A stretch of DNA of 64,000 nucleotides, from the NCBI GenBank assembly GCA_963854835.1, contig OY978525.1, forward strand, positions 57,843,855 to 57,907,854, in the 5' to 3' direction. The translations under genes were made by a program, and so were the position numbers. The notes under the pieces are model-generated. The model was given only the letters and a program-made list of their open reading frames with translations, was not told where the DNA came from and did no database searches. Positions within the stretch are counted from its first letter, which is position 1; every line of letters begins with the position of its first letter. Source of the DNA: Megamerina dolium (Eukaryota > Arthropoda > Insecta > Diptera > Megamerinidae). This document shows positions 32,020 through 44,369 of the stretch, piece by piece.

Positions 32020-32230
32020 CATTATTTGGAGGAGAATGTTGATATTGCAAACGATAAGTAAGAAATTTTATTAACTTAAACAAACTTATATTAATTTACA
32101 TATATAGATTTGTGACTGCAGACGGTGCCAAATTTCGAGAAGAAAAGTGGAAAGAAATAGTGGCGCACCCTGATGCTCTTGGCGTGACCCAAAAAGATGG
32201 TGCGAGATGGAGGAAGTATTGGATTGACAG
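32020..32230 (+). pseudogene. SANT-like accessory exon pair of another Harbinger (unit A)
   Basis: Exon ending HYLEENVDIANDK (donor at 32058) joins after a 50-bp intron to exon 32108-32230. The latter encodes FVTADGAKFREEKWKEIVAH and KDGARWRKYWIDR, ending at a GTACTAG donor-like site. The pattern W-K-E-I ... D...WRK.W.D is that of the Myb/SANT-like proteins of Harbinger elements. No transposase is seen beside it. Unit B has the same exon at 38105-38227. Confidence 0.55.
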
Positions 32231-33123
32231 GTACTAGATATGAATTTTTGCCAATAAAGATTTTTAGTGAAATATTTCGTTTCTATATTCAAAATAAGAC
32301 TCCATTCGCGCACCAAATTTAGTTCAATAAGGCAAGCCGAACAGAGGTGGCATAAATGTTTTGAGCCGAACCAAAACACTACCGACACTAGAAGAACGAA
32401 TAATAAAAATAACGACCGTTCAAACAGATGACGGTGTTGCGAGCCAAAATATGAAATATGCACATATGCATATTTTGCCTTGCGACATATTTCCCGAAAT
32501 TGTGAACTACATATTTGTCCATACACATACCAACATTGCTCGAAGTTGTGATATACACAATCCATACTAATATTACTTATAATTGTGGAATTCCAGAACA
32601 TGAGCCAACTGAGTTGCAGTTGGGTGTGAAAATGCTGACAAACACACAATTCGTAGTTCTGCACTTACGTAATCATACCTGTGTAAGCATACATGATAAC
32701 TAAAATCACGCGGACTACTCATGTGTGTGAATATCCAAAAGTTGCTTTCTCACGTAGTATATACGAGTACACACATGGGTAGTGCATCGATCGTGTACAT
32801 AAACACATACTACATACATACACACAAGTGGTGTGTATGTATTATTGTATGTTATATGTTGGTATGTGGGTAGATTGATATGTGGCTAGTGTTAGAAAAG
32901 TGGCATATAATCTGCCAGCTTCCTGAAGGCAGTGGTTGTACAATTGTGAGTCTTACACCGAAGTTTTAGCTTTAAGAAAAGTGTAAATACTGCGATCCTT
33001 ACGATGCCCTCCAGGATTAGTGTAAGAGTGTAAGAAATTGTAAATACTGCGATCCTTACGAGGCCCTCCAGTATTAATGTAAAAGTGCAAAATCGAAAGT
33101 AACACCAGCAATAAAACGAATAC
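32231..33123. other. Unit A: no gene seen; short direct repeat
   Basis: TAAATACTGCGATCCTTACG followed by (A/T)GGCCCTCCAG occurs twice, 63 bp apart (about 32985 and 33043). Otherwise AT-rich with ACAC/GTGT-rich stretches. Confidence 0.5.
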
Positions 33124-33138
33124 CCAAAACCGCAAGTA

Positions 33139-34784
33139 CTTACTTATGTGGCCATAACAACCGAATATCGATTTAGGCCGAAAATAACATGCTTCGCCAG
33201 CCATCTCTGGTCCTCGCTAGCTGGCGCCAGTTAGAAATTCCAAGCGCTGTCAGGTTCTCCAGTACTAGGTCTTTCCACCGGAGGTTTGGTCTTCCTCTTC
33301 TGCGTCGTCCTCCAGCAGGTTCCGAATATAACACCTTCTTAGCTGGAGCGTGTTCTTCCATTCGCTCGACATGACCTAGCCAGCGCAGCCGCTGGATTTT
33401 GATGCGCTTTACTATGTCAATATCGGCATACAGCTCGTACAGCTCATGGTTATACCTTATTCGGTACTCACCACCAACGCAAATAGGTCCAAAGATCTTG
33501 CGTAGGACTTTTCTCTCGAAAACTCCAAGCATTCGCTCATCCGAGGTGGAAATTGTCTAGGCTTCAGCGCCATATGTTAGGACAGGCATGATGAGAGACT
33601 TGTAGAGTGTAGTTTTCGTTCTTCGAGAGAGGGCTCGACTTCTCAATTGCTTACTCAGCCCAAAGTAACACCTGTTAACAAGAGTTATCCTACGCATGAT
33701 CTCCAAGCTGACGTCATTACTGCTGTTAATGCTGGTTCCAAGATAGACAAAGTCCCTTACTACTTCAAAAGCGTAGTTGTCAACAGTGACGTGCTGTCCA
33801 AGACGCCGGGACTCTTTGTTTGTTGACACTAGATACTTCGTCTTGCCCTCGTTCACCGTAAGACCCATCCGACGCGACTCTCTTTCCAACTCTGAGAATG
33901 CTGCACTGACTGCTCGCGTGTTCATGCCGATTATGTCAATATCGTCGGCATACGCTAACAGCATGACACTTTTGTTGAAGATAGTGCCATTATGTCGTAG
34001 ATCAGCAGCTCGTATTATTTTCTTCATAATAAGATTGAAGAAGTCGCACGATAACGAATCACCTTGTCTGAAACCCCGTTCGGTATTAAACGGTGCGGAG
34101 AGGTCCCTCCCAATTTTCACTGCACAACGGGAGTTATGCAGTGTCATTCTACAAAGTCGAATGAGCTTTGCAGGAATACCAAACTCAGACATTGTTGCGT
34201 AGAGGTAATCCCTTACCGGACTGTCGAAAGCGGCTTTATAATCAACAAATAGGTGGTGTGTGTCGATCTGTTTTTCTTGGGTCTTCTCCAGGATTTAGCG
34301 CAGTGTGAAAATCTGGTCGATGGTGGATTTACCAGGTCTGAAGCCACACTGATAAGGTCCAATCAGGTTGCTGAGCATAGGCTTCAACCTTTCACACAGT
34401 ACGCTCGATAGAACCTTGTATGCGATGCTCAGGAGACTTATTCCACGGTAATTGGCGCAAATTGTGGGGTCTCCTTTTTTATGTACAGGACAGAGAACAC
34501 TGAGCCTCCAATCATCAGGCATGCTTTCATCCGACCATATTCTGCTTATGAGCTGGTGCATGCGGGTGAGCAGCTCATCGCCTCCGGTCTTAAACAACTC
34601 GGCAGGCAGGCCATCAGCACCTGCAGCTTTGTTGTTCTTCAGCCTTAAAATGGCCGTTTCAACCTCGTCATAGTCGGGTGGTGGAACATCAACACCATCA
34701 TCTGTAATTGGGGTTATCGGGCAATCTCCTCCACTGGCGGAACCCGCCACATAAAAAACCCCCCAAATGAAAAAAACAAATATG
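33139..34784 (-). mobile_element. RTE LINE insertion with 5' inversion (twin priming), unit A
   Basis: Minus-strand RTE from its 3' end (33139) to RT residues just upstream of PITPITDDG (about 34738). It then joins to 46 bp of the element's very 5' end in the opposite orientation (CCCGCCACATAAAAAACC..., 34741-34784, matching 20082-20127). A 15-bp target duplication CCAAAACCGCAAGTA flanks the whole (33124-33138 and 34785-34799). The RT frame is broken once here (TAG at about 34295). Its coding parts are 33173-33532, 33557-34192 and 34295-34750. Confidence 0.93.
33173..34750 (-). pseudogene. RTE reverse transcriptase, 5'-truncated (unit A)
   Basis: Encodes RT from the fingers (AADGLPAELFKTG) through YADDIDIIG to the C-terminal WRSMLFSA. 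Stops at about 34295 (TGG to TAG in the RQILEKTQ region) and about 33548 (EAxTISTSDE region) break it. There is no endonuclease. Confidence 0.88.
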
Positions 34785-34799
34785 CCAAAACCGCAAGTA

Positions 34800-35317
34800 T
34801 CATTGATAAAGTTTTATTTCACCTAACCAGTGCGATAGATTCGAAGGCTATTTAGGAGCTTAGTTCTAGGTGCTAATCTTGTGTTTTAGGTACTTAGTGA
34901 GTGTTGTGGAAAAATAGTACACAACAACGGCGACGAAACCCTAGAAGTGGTATTTGAATCAAGCATCATCTTGGAGCCTAGTGAAAGTCTTTTGGCATTA
35001 AATATTTAGGCTATCGGAAGATCCATTGCAAACCATTTTGTCTGACTGAATGGTAATGCAGAAACAGCAACTCCTGCAGATGCTACAACCACTTTATCGG
35101 GTGCTAATAAAGCAGCACAGCCAGAAAAACCACAAATGGATAAATTTTTTTATTAGAAGAAAAAAAAATTAAAAGAAATGGAAATAGCCAATCATTTAAA
35201 ACGGAAACAAATCGCTATTCTCAAAGAACAGACATTAGCTACGAAAGCAGATACTCAGGCCAAAGAAAATACCGCATCCAAGCTGCAATATGGTTCTGCT
35301 GTGCTTGTGGAAACGTA
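34800..35317. other. Unit A: no clear gene; likely LINE ORF1 region
   Basis: A Lys/Glu-rich open remnant near 35130-35280 (KEMEIANHLKRKQIAILKEQ) could be the coiled coil of a LINE ORF1 or of the flanking element. No further recognition. Confidence 0.3.
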
Positions 35318-36360
35318 ATGGCGCATTCATCGGCGGCTGCTGTTATCAAGCAACCGCCGCAACGATGTAACAACCTATCATCGATCGGCATCCTCGGCCA
35401 CCGTGCACCAACAGACGGCGCGCTAGCATCTGGACATGTTCGGTGTGTACCAACCCCATTTCCAGGAACTGCACATCAGTTCGATGCAATTCTTGTCAGG
35501 AATGATGCCCCTGCGTCTCTGTTCAGGTCTTCGATATCATCGAGCGTGGAATATCAATTTCATTGCTGCGTGTTGCAGAAGAGTGAACACAGAGTTCCAA
35601 AGCGACACCCTAACAATCACCCTAACAATAGTGACCACCAGAATGTTCCCTCACTGCACCGGCCAAGACCTCCAGTTACGAATTCGAACCTGCAGATTAA
35701 CACCACAGACGATCTATTGCCTGCTGTTGACCAGTCTTACCCGCCTCATACGTTTCAGTCTCAGAGAACTCTAAGTGTCCACAATGCCGAAATCAAAACA
35801 CCATCGTCATGCAACTCATTTGCAATGACTCTGGTAAAATTCATGAAGTTGCAAACTTTATGGATTCACACGACATCTGTGTAGCGGCTATACAGGAGAC
35901 CAGGCTAAAACCGAATTTTAACCTCACTCACGTTGCGAACTATTCAATAGTCAGTCAAGACAGAAGCAGGAACAACGGAGGAAGCGTTGATCCATAATTC
36001 GGTCAGATATAGGGTGCTGAGCCTGCCATTGTTGTCCCCCCAGGATGACATTCTCGAACAACAAGGCATTGCCGTTAAATCAGGTAACTCTGAATTCCCC
36101 GGTTAGCTGCTGTCCTTCTCAATACCAAGCCTCCATTGCGCATCTGCTCCGTGGCAGCTACCGGCTTATCATGGGAGACTTCAATGCGCACCACGAGTCA
36201 TGGTTTACTTCACATAGCTGTGATTCGCGCGGAACTCATTTGTGTTCTGACTATAGCATCGTGAATGAGAATGTTCCAACACGCATACAGAGCTCCAGCA
36301 GCACTGCTCCAGATGTCACCTTGACGATCATATCTATTCTTACTGGGACCCTCTGGAACA
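35318..36360 (+). pseudogene. Non-LTR LINE endonuclease relic (unit A)
   Basis: The plus strand shows decayed AP endonuclease blocks: KIHEVANFMDSHDICVAAIQ with ETRLKP (catalytic Glu), SQDRSRNNGG, and RLIMGDFNAHHESWFTSHSC followed by SRGTHL and STAPDVTL. These fit a jockey/I-type endonuclease, a different family from the RTE. Upstream (35318-35884) is a Pro/Ser/His-rich frame that may be an ORF1 end. At least three frameshifts or stops occur. At about 36365 it runs into the dispersed repeat also seen at 1755-1930. Confidence 0.75.
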
Positions 36361-36364
36361 CCGG

Positions 36365-36520
36365 AGCCGTTGCCGTTGGCGACAACGACAGAAATAGATT
36401 TATCGCCGAAAATAGTCGTCGGACGAAGTTCACGGTTAGCTTTGCTTGTGCACTTTCTTATAAACATCAGTATTTTCTATTTTTCATGGCGAAAATTCGC
36501 GTCTAAATATACACGTTTCG
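36365..36520 (+). repeat. Dispersed repeat (as 1755-1930), unit A
   Basis: Contains GAAATAGATTTATCGCCGAA and GTCGTCGGACGAAGTTCACG. It abuts the LINE relic. Class unknown. Confidence 0.5.
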
Positions 36521-37267
36521 GCACTATCGTGCTTATAGTATTATTCTCATATTCATAATGCAATGTATACACGCTCCAACCGCTGGTTCAACATGGACAT
36601 GTTGCATAAACGGTTGTATCATATATAGTATGGTTGTACAACAAACTTTCAAGTTGGTCCAACGGTTTATGAAAATTAAAATGTTTTAAATTTTGTTAGG
36701 AAGAGTTGGCGGATATACAATGATTTGGAACATGTGTATACAGATTGTCCAACAAGCTTTGTTCACATTTGTAGTTATGCAGAGTAAACACGTTCCAACC
36801 GTTGGTTAAACACATTGTACAATGAGTTGGATGGCTGATGCGTTTAACAAATTTGAATTTCGCTCAACGGTAATAAAATGTCATAATTCAGCGCTGTTTT
36901 ACACATAGTATTTGTCTCTCTCCAGTAGAATTGCTTTTGTAATTTGACGTTTGTTCCGTAGTACTTTAAATTATAGCTGAATTTATTTAATTTAAATTAA
37001 AGATATTTACATTCATTTTTTTCAAACGGTTCCAACATCAACCAATCAGTAATTTGTATGTTTCCCTATTCTGCTAATTTCGGCATTTTTACTTTGTTCT
37101 TTTTAACAATAATTAGCCGATTGATTTACGGCATTTGCACGATGACTTGATTAGGCAGTTCATACGACGACGCCTGTAAACGTTAAAAAATTATACGGTT
37201 CACCATATTGCCGATCTAATCACCACATTGCCACATTTTCACGCAATCAACATTCACTACTCTCACG
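36521..37267. other. Unit A tail: no gene; CCAAC-type motif cluster
   Basis: TCCAACCGCTGGTT, TCCAACGG, TCCAACAAG and TCCAACCGTTGGTT recur between 36560 and 36830. No known element is recognised. Confidence 0.4.
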
Positions 37268-38104
37268 TAGTGATATATTTAACACTACCCCGTTTTAACA
37301 CGAAATTCGACTTTTGTTTACACATTATAAAAAAATCACGTCAAAATACTTAAAAAATTAACAATACAAAAACCGAAATGTACTAGTACATAGGTGTGTG
37401 TATGTGCTGACCGTCAAATGTTTGTTTACTTTGTGCACGATGGCAAACATATAAAAAGAAGCATGTGAAGTGTTCACAGACCAGTAAGAACAGTATTTGT
37501 AAAATAATGCGTTATATAGCGCATAGTACTACAGAATATATGCGTTAGAAATTCAAAAACTTTACATCATTTTATAAAGATTTTTGGGACAAAACTCACG
37601 CATACTCTGCTGTACATGTGAGCATCCTTCATTTTTCGTTGCATGGAATTTTACTATTGTGGTATCCTATAGTAGTCCCTTTTCAACCTGGGGGTCAATT
37701 CTCGTTCTGTCAAAGAGTGAACTGAAGATGAAATGAAAAGCTTTTTCACGTTTTCATTACACTTTCAATTCGCGTTCAGTAAAAAAATGAAAAGAAACGT
37801 CAAATTGTTTTCACATGAAAAAAAAAAGTGGAAAGAAACGAAACTTTTCACACTTTCACAACCCTGGCAATTCTCGTTCTGTGATATAGTATAACCAACT
37901 GTCAAAAACTTTTCATATGTAAAAAAATTATTCACACGCTCTTTATACGTAAAAACAAGATGGAGGGGGTGTTAAGAGGAAAACGCGCCAGCTAAAATCC
38001 GAAGGGATATTTAATACATTATTTGGAGGAGAATGTTGATATTGCAAACGATAAGTAAGAAATTTTATTAACTTAAACAAACTTATATTAATTTACATAT
38101 ATAG

Positions 38105-38227
38105 ATTTGTGACTGCAGACGGTGCCAAATTTCGAGAAGAAAAGTGGAAAGAAATAGTGGCGCACCCTGATGCTCTTGGCGTGACCCAAAAAGATGGTGC
38201 GAGATGGAGGAAGTATTGGATTGACAG
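38105..38227 (+). pseudogene. SANT-like accessory exon (unit B)
   Basis: Same exon as 32108-32230 (GAKFREEKWKEIV, RWRKYWIDR) with the same splice sites; the upstream exon ends at 38054. Confidence 0.55.
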
Positions 38228-39120
38228 GTACTAGATATGAATTTTTGCCAATAAAGATTTTTAGTGAAATATTTCGTTTCTATATTCAAAATAAGACTCC
38301 ATACGCGCACCAATTTTAGTTCAATAAGGCAAGCCGAACAGAGGTGGCATAAATGTTTTGAGCCGAACCAAAACACTACCGACACTAGAAGAACGAATAA
38401 TAAAAATAACGACCGTTCAAACAGATGACGGTGTTGCGAGCCAAAATATGAAATATGCACATATGCATATTTTGCCTTGCGACATATTTCCCGAAATTGT
38501 CCATACACATACCAACATTGCTCGAAGTTGTGATATACACAATCCATACTAATATTACTTATAATTGTGGAATTCCAGAACATGAGCCAACTGAGTTGCA
38601 GTTGGGTGTGAAAATGCTGACAAACACACAATTCGTAGTTCTGCACTTACGTAATCATACCTGTGTAAGCATACATGATAACTAAAATCACGCGGACTAC
38701 TCATGTGTGTGAATATCCAAAAGTTGCTTTCTCACGTAGTATATACGAGTACACACATGGGTAGTGCATCGATCGTGTACATAAACACATACTACATACA
38801 TACACACAAGTGGTGTGTATGTATTATTGTATGTTATATGTTGGTATGTGGGTAGATTGATATGTGGCTAGTGTTAGAAAAGTGGCATATAATCTGCCAG
38901 CTTCCTGAAGGCAGTGGTTGTACAATTGTGAGTCTTACACCGAAGTGTTAGCTTTAAGAAAAGTGTAAATACTGCGATCCTTACGATGCCCTCCAGGATT
39001 AGTGTAAGAGTGTAAGAAATTGTAAATACTGCGATCCTTACGAGGCCCTCCAGTATTAATGTAAAAGTGCAAAATCGAAAGTAACACCAGCAATAAAACG
39101 AATACCCAAAACCGCAAGTA

Positions 39121-40766
39121 CTTACTTATGTGGCCATAACAACCGAATATCGATTTAGGCCGAAAATAACATGCTTCGCCAGCCATCTCTGGTCCTCGCT
39201 AGCTGGCGCCAGTTAGAAATTCCAAGCGCTGTCAGGTTCTCCAGTACTAGGTCTTTCCACCGGAGGTTTGGTCTTCCTCTTCTGCGTCGTCCTCCAGCAG
39301 GTTCCGAATATAACACCTTCTTAGCTGGAGCGTGTTCTTCCATTCGCTCGATATGACCTAGCCAGCGCAGCCGCTGGATTTTGATGCGCTTTACTATGTC
39401 AATATCGGCATACAGCTCGTACAGCTCATGGTTATACCTTATTCGGTACTCACCACCAACGCAAATAGGTCCAAAGATCTTGCGTAGGACTTTTCTCTCG
39501 AAAACTCCAAGCATTCGCTCATCCGAGGTGGAAATTGTCTAGGCTTCAGCGCCATATGTTAGGACAGGCATGATGAGAGACTTGTAGAGTGTAGTTTTCG
39601 TTCTTCGAGAGAGGGCTCGACTTCTCAATTGCTTACTCAGCCCAAAGTAACACCTGTTAACAAGAGTTATCCTACGCATGATCTCCAAGCTGACGTCATT
39701 ACTGCTGTTAATGCTGGTTCCAAGATAGACAAAGTCCCTTACTACTTCAAAAGCGTAGTTGTCAACAGTGACGTGCTGTCCAAGACGCCGGGACTCTTTG
39801 TTTGTTGACACTAGATACTTCGTCTTGCCCTCGTTCACCGTAAGACCCATCCGACGCGACTCTCTTTCCAACTCTGAGAATGCTGCACTGACTGCTCGCG
39901 TGTTCATGCCGATTATGTCAATATCGTCGGCATACGCTAACAGCATGACACTTTTGTTGAAGATAGTGCCATTATGTCGTAGATCAGCAGCTCGTATTAT
40001 TTTCTTCATAATAAGATTGAAGAAGTCGCACGATAACGAATCACCTTGTCTGAAACCCCGTTCGGTATTAAACGGTGCGGAGAGGTCCCTCCCAATTTTC
40101 ACTGCACAACAGGAGTTATGCAGTGTCATTCTACAAAGTCGAATGAGCTTTGCAGGAATACCAAACTCAGACATTGTTGCGTAGAGGTAATCCCTTACCG
40201 GACTGTCGAAAGCGGCTTTATAATCAACAAATAGGTGGTGTGTGTCGATCTGTTTTTCTTGGGTCTTCTCCAGGATTTGGCGCAGTGTGAAAATCTGGTC
40301 GATGGTGGATTTACCAGGTCTGAAGCCACACTGATAAGGTCCAATCAGGTTGCTGAGCATAGGCTTCAACCTTTCACACAGTACGCTCGATAGAACCTTG
40401 TATGCGATGCTCAGGAGACTTATTCCACGGTAATTGGCGCAAATTGTGGGGTCTCCTTTTTTATGTACAGGACAGAGAACACTGAGCCTCCAATCATCAG
40501 GCATGCTTTCATCCGACCATATTCTGCTTATGAGCTGGTGCATGCGGGTGAGCAGCTCATCGCCTCCGGTCTTAAACAACTCGGCAGGCAGGCCATCAGC
40601 ACCTGCAGCTTTGTTGTTCTTCAGCCTTAAAATGGCCGTTTCAACCTCGTCATAGTCGGGTGGTGGAACATCAACACCATCATCTGTAATTGGGGTTATC
40701 GGGCAATCTCCTCCACTGGCGGAACCCGCCACATAAAAAACCCCCCAAATGAAAAAAACAAATATG
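39121..40766 (-). mobile_element. RTE LINE insertion with 5' inversion, unit B
   Basis: A duplicate of 33139-34784 with the same 15-bp flanking repeats (39106-39120 and 40767-40781). Here the RT frame is open for 397 codons (39539-40732), because the TAG found in unit A is TGG. Hence the stop in unit A arose after the duplication. Confidence 0.93.
39155..40732 (-). pseudogene. RTE reverse transcriptase, 5'-truncated (unit B)
   Basis: RT motifs ANYRGISLLSIAYK, QCGFRPGKSTID, motif A DYKAAFDS and YADDIDIIG are in one frame (39539-40732). A stop at about 39540 (TGG to TAG, shared with unit A) separates the C-terminal tail (39155-39514). There is no endonuclease or start, so it is a truncated insertion despite its long frame. 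Confidence 0.9.
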
Positions 40767-41299
40767 CCAAAACCGCAAGTATCATTGATAAAGTTTTATT
40801 TCACCTAACCAGTGCGATAGATTCGAAGGCTATTTAGGAGCTTAGTTCTAGGTGCTAATCTTGTGTTTTAGGTACTTAGTGAGTGTTGTGGAAAAATAGT
40901 ACACAACAACGGCGACGAAACCCTAGAAGTGGTATTTGAATCAAGCATCATCTTGGAGCCTAGTGAAAGTCTTTTGGCATTAAATATTTAGGCTATCGGA
41001 AGATCCATTGCAAACCATTTTGTCTGACTGAATGGTAATGCAGAAACAGCAACTCCTGCAGATGCTACAACCACTTTATCGGGTGCTAATAAAGCAGCAC
41101 AGCCAGAAAAACCACAAATGGATAAATTTTTTTATTAGAAGAAAAAAAAATTAAAAGAAATGGAAATAGCCAATCATTTAAAACGGAAACAAATCGCTAT
41201 TCTCAAAGAACAGACATTAGCTACGAAAGCAGATACTCAGGCCAAAGAAAATACCGCATCCAAGCTGCAATATGGTTCTGCTGTGCTTGTGGAAACGTA

Positions 41300-42342
41300 A
41301 TGGCGCATTCATCGGCGGCTGCTGTTATCAAGCAACCGCCGCAACGATGTAACAACCTATCATCGATCGGCATCCTCGGCCACCGTGCACCAACAGACGG
41401 CGCGCTAGCATCTGGACATGTTCGGTGTGTACCAACCCCATTTCCAGGAACTGCACATCAGTTCGATGCAATTCTTGTCAGGAATGATGCCCCTGCGTCT
41501 CTGTTCAGGTCTTCGATATCATCGAGCGTGGAATATCAATTTCATTGCTGCGTGTTGCAGAAGAGTGAACACAGAGTTCCAAAGCGACACCCTAACAATC
41601 ACCCTAACAATAGTGACCACCAGAATGTTCCCTCACTGCACCGGCCAAGACCTCCAGTTACGAATTCGAACCTGCAGATTAACACCACAGACGATCTATT
41701 GCCTGCTGTTGACCAGTCTTACCCGCCTCATACGTTTCAGTCTCAGAGAACTCTAAGTGTCCACAATGCCGAAATCAGAACACCATCGTCATGCAACTCA
41801 TTTGCAATGACTCTGGTAAAATTCATGAAGTTGCAAACTTTATGGATTCACACGACATCTGTGTAGCGGCTATACAGGAGACCAGGCTAAAACCGAATTT
41901 TAACCTCACTCACGTTGCGAACTATTCAATAGTCAGTCAAGACAGAAGCAGGAACAACGGAGGAAGCGTTGATCCATAATTCGGTCAGATATAGGGTGCT
42001 GAGCCTGCCATTGTTGTCCCCCCAGGATGACATTCTCGAACAACAAGGCATTGCCGTTAAATCAGGTAACTCTGAATTCCCCGGTTAGCTGCTGTCCTTC
42101 TCAATACCAAGCCTCCATTGCGCATCTGCTCCGTGGCAGCTACCGGCTTATCATGGGAGACTTCAATGCGCACCACGAGTCATGGTTTACTTCACATAGC
42201 TGTGATTCGCGCGGAACTCATTTGTGTTCTGACTATAGCATCGTGAATGAGAATGTTCCAACACGCATACAGGGCTCCAGCAGCACTGCTCCAGATGTCA
42301 CCTTGACGATCATATCTATTCTTACTGGGACCCTCTGGAACA
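41300..42342 (+). pseudogene. Non-LTR LINE endonuclease relic (unit B)
   Basis: A copy of 35318-36360 with a few substitutions, for example Lys to Arg before TPSSCN. It shares all frameshifts, so the decay predates the duplication. Confidence 0.75.
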
Positions 42343-42346
42343 CCGG

Positions 42347-42502
42347 AGCCGTTGCCGTTGGCGACAACGACAGAAATAGATTTATCGCCGAAAATAGTCG
42401 TCGGACGAAGTTCACGGTTAGCTTTGCTTATGCACTTTCTTATAAACATCAGTATTTTCTATTTTTCATGGCGAAAATTCGCGTCTAAATATACACGTTT
42501 CG
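42347..42502 (+). repeat. Dispersed repeat (as 1755-1930), unit B
   Basis: Duplicate of 36365-36520. Confidence 0.5.
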
Positions 42503-43250
42503 GCACTATCGTGCTTATAGTATTATTCTCATATTCATAATGCAATGTATACACGCTCCAACCGCTGGTTCAACATGGACATGTTGCATAAACGGTTGTA
42601 TCATATATAGTATGGTTGTACAACAAACTTTCAAGTTGGTCCAACGGTTTATGAAAATTAAAATGTTTTAACTTTTGTTAGGAAGAGTTGGCGGATATAC
42701 AATGATTTGGAACATGTGTATACAGATTGTCCAACAAGCTTTGTTCACATTTGTAGTTATGCAGAGTAAACACGTTCCAACCGTTGGTTAAACACATTGT
42801 ACAATGAGTTGGATGGCTGATGCGTTTAACAAATTTGAATTTCGCTCAGCCGGTAATAAAATGCCATAATTCAGCGCTGTTTTACACATAGTATTTGTCT
42901 CTCTCCAGTAGAATTGCTTTTGTAATTTGACGTTTGTTCCGTAGTACTTTAAATTATAGCTGAATTTATTTAATTTAAATTAAAGATATTTACATTCATT
43001 TTTTTCAAACGGTTCCAACATCAACCAATCAGTAATTTGTATGTTTCCCTATTCTGCTAATTTCGGCATTTTTACTTTGTTCTTTTTAACAATAATTAGC
43101 CGATTGATTTACGGCATTTGCACGATGACTTGATTAGGCAGTTCATACGACGACGCCTGTAAACGTTAAAAAATTATACGGTTCACCATATTGCCGATCT
43201 AATCACCACATTGCCACATTTTCACGCAATCAACATTCACTACTCTCACG

Positions 43251-44369
43251 GGTCACACTCTGGCGTAGTAAAAGAAAGCACTACTGTATCGCCACAAAGA
43301 CAGTGTGCAGTGTGGATCATCCTGTTGATACGCTCCTTGTGGTGCCCAGCGTAGGCACGCCCACCCTTGAGATTAGAGGTCACATGTTCTACCGACTGAG
43401 ATAGCCGGGCTGATATTGCAATCACGAACCGATCAACCACTTCGATCATTCAGCGGGTCATGTGAAACAAATCTTCGAAAACATAGGCACATTAAAATCA
43501 ATTATCCACATGCCATCCCACAAAAATGGAACGTAATTACCTACGAAAGTCGCCTTTGAATCGCATCGTGTACGTGATTGCCTTCACTTGGATAAAATTC
43601 ATCAATCCGAGAGAGAAATCTTGACAATTGACAAGTGAACAGGAGAAAATCAAAGACATCTCTTTGAAATCCACACCATGGTTTACCATCACATGAAGTG
43701 AAATGTAACAAACAGAATAAAGAAACAAACAAAAAATGCTGTAATTGAGTGTGATTAGGAGTGTTCTCGTACTCCTGCAAAATCTGCAAAATAGGGGAAA
43801 TTGAGAGAGAAAAATGACATTTCAGTTTAAGGGAAAGTTGCAAATTATTACTGGATAAATTTGTACTTGTAGAAATTTGCAAGTTAGAAAAACAGCTGAT
43901 CGCAAACAAACAAACAATTGCAATTTACTTAGTGGGATATCAGCTGTTCGTGAAACTTACAAATTTTTGCTGGTATTGCGTTCTCATACTTTTTCATATA
44001 TTTTTCTCTCTGCGAGCAAATGGTGTCAATTTCTGAGAAATTTCTTTGCTGGATAATTTTTACTGGAAAAGTACGAAAACGGATCTATTGTTAATAATAT
44101 TCATCATAAACTACAAGTAAAATTGTTTAAAATTTAACAACAAAAAATTAGTTTGGAAAATATGGAAGATTGTGATTGACCAAAAATCAAAACAAATGCA
44201 ACAAAAAAACTTTGGATCGATTAAAAAAAAAACAAAGGACGAAAATCATGCAACATTTGCCAATACCGCACAACGCGAATGATAAATATCGACGAAACGA
44301 AATTTTACGGGAAGTGATTTCCGCATAGCTAAAACGAGAAAATATATTTTGTGTTTTACTTTTTCAGTA
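43251..44369. other. No gene seen
   Basis: Downstream flank of the duplication. It may hold the 3' LTR of the following gypsy relic, but I found no matching repeat upstream of its gag. Confidence 0.35.

Larger units (their letters stand above)
29510..37267 (+). repeat. Tandem segmental duplication, unit A
   Basis: About 5.99 kb of duplicated sequence plus a 1763-bp Harbinger insertion. The unit is followed, after 5 bp, by unit B (37273-43250). Identity is very high by eye: scattered single-base changes and one 15-bp indel (unit A has an extra block near 32,500). Confidence 0.95.
37273..43250 (+). repeat. Tandem segmental duplication, unit B
   Basis: 5978 bp matching unit A from ATATATTTAAC to ACTCTCACG. 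It lacks the Harbinger insertion (empty site at 37491-37493) and a 15-bp block. Contents run in the same order: SANT exon, RTE with inverted 5' end, LINE relic, dispersed repeat. Confidence 0.95.

Noticed and set aside
33189..34673. Plus-strand frames at 33777-34202, 34452-34673 and their duplicates near 39759-40655
   Set aside because: They lie antisense to the RTE reverse transcriptase and simply shadow its codon structure.
43541..43909. 122-codon minus-strand frame
   Set aside because: No recognisable motif, low-complexity hydrophobic composition, no splice or transposon context.
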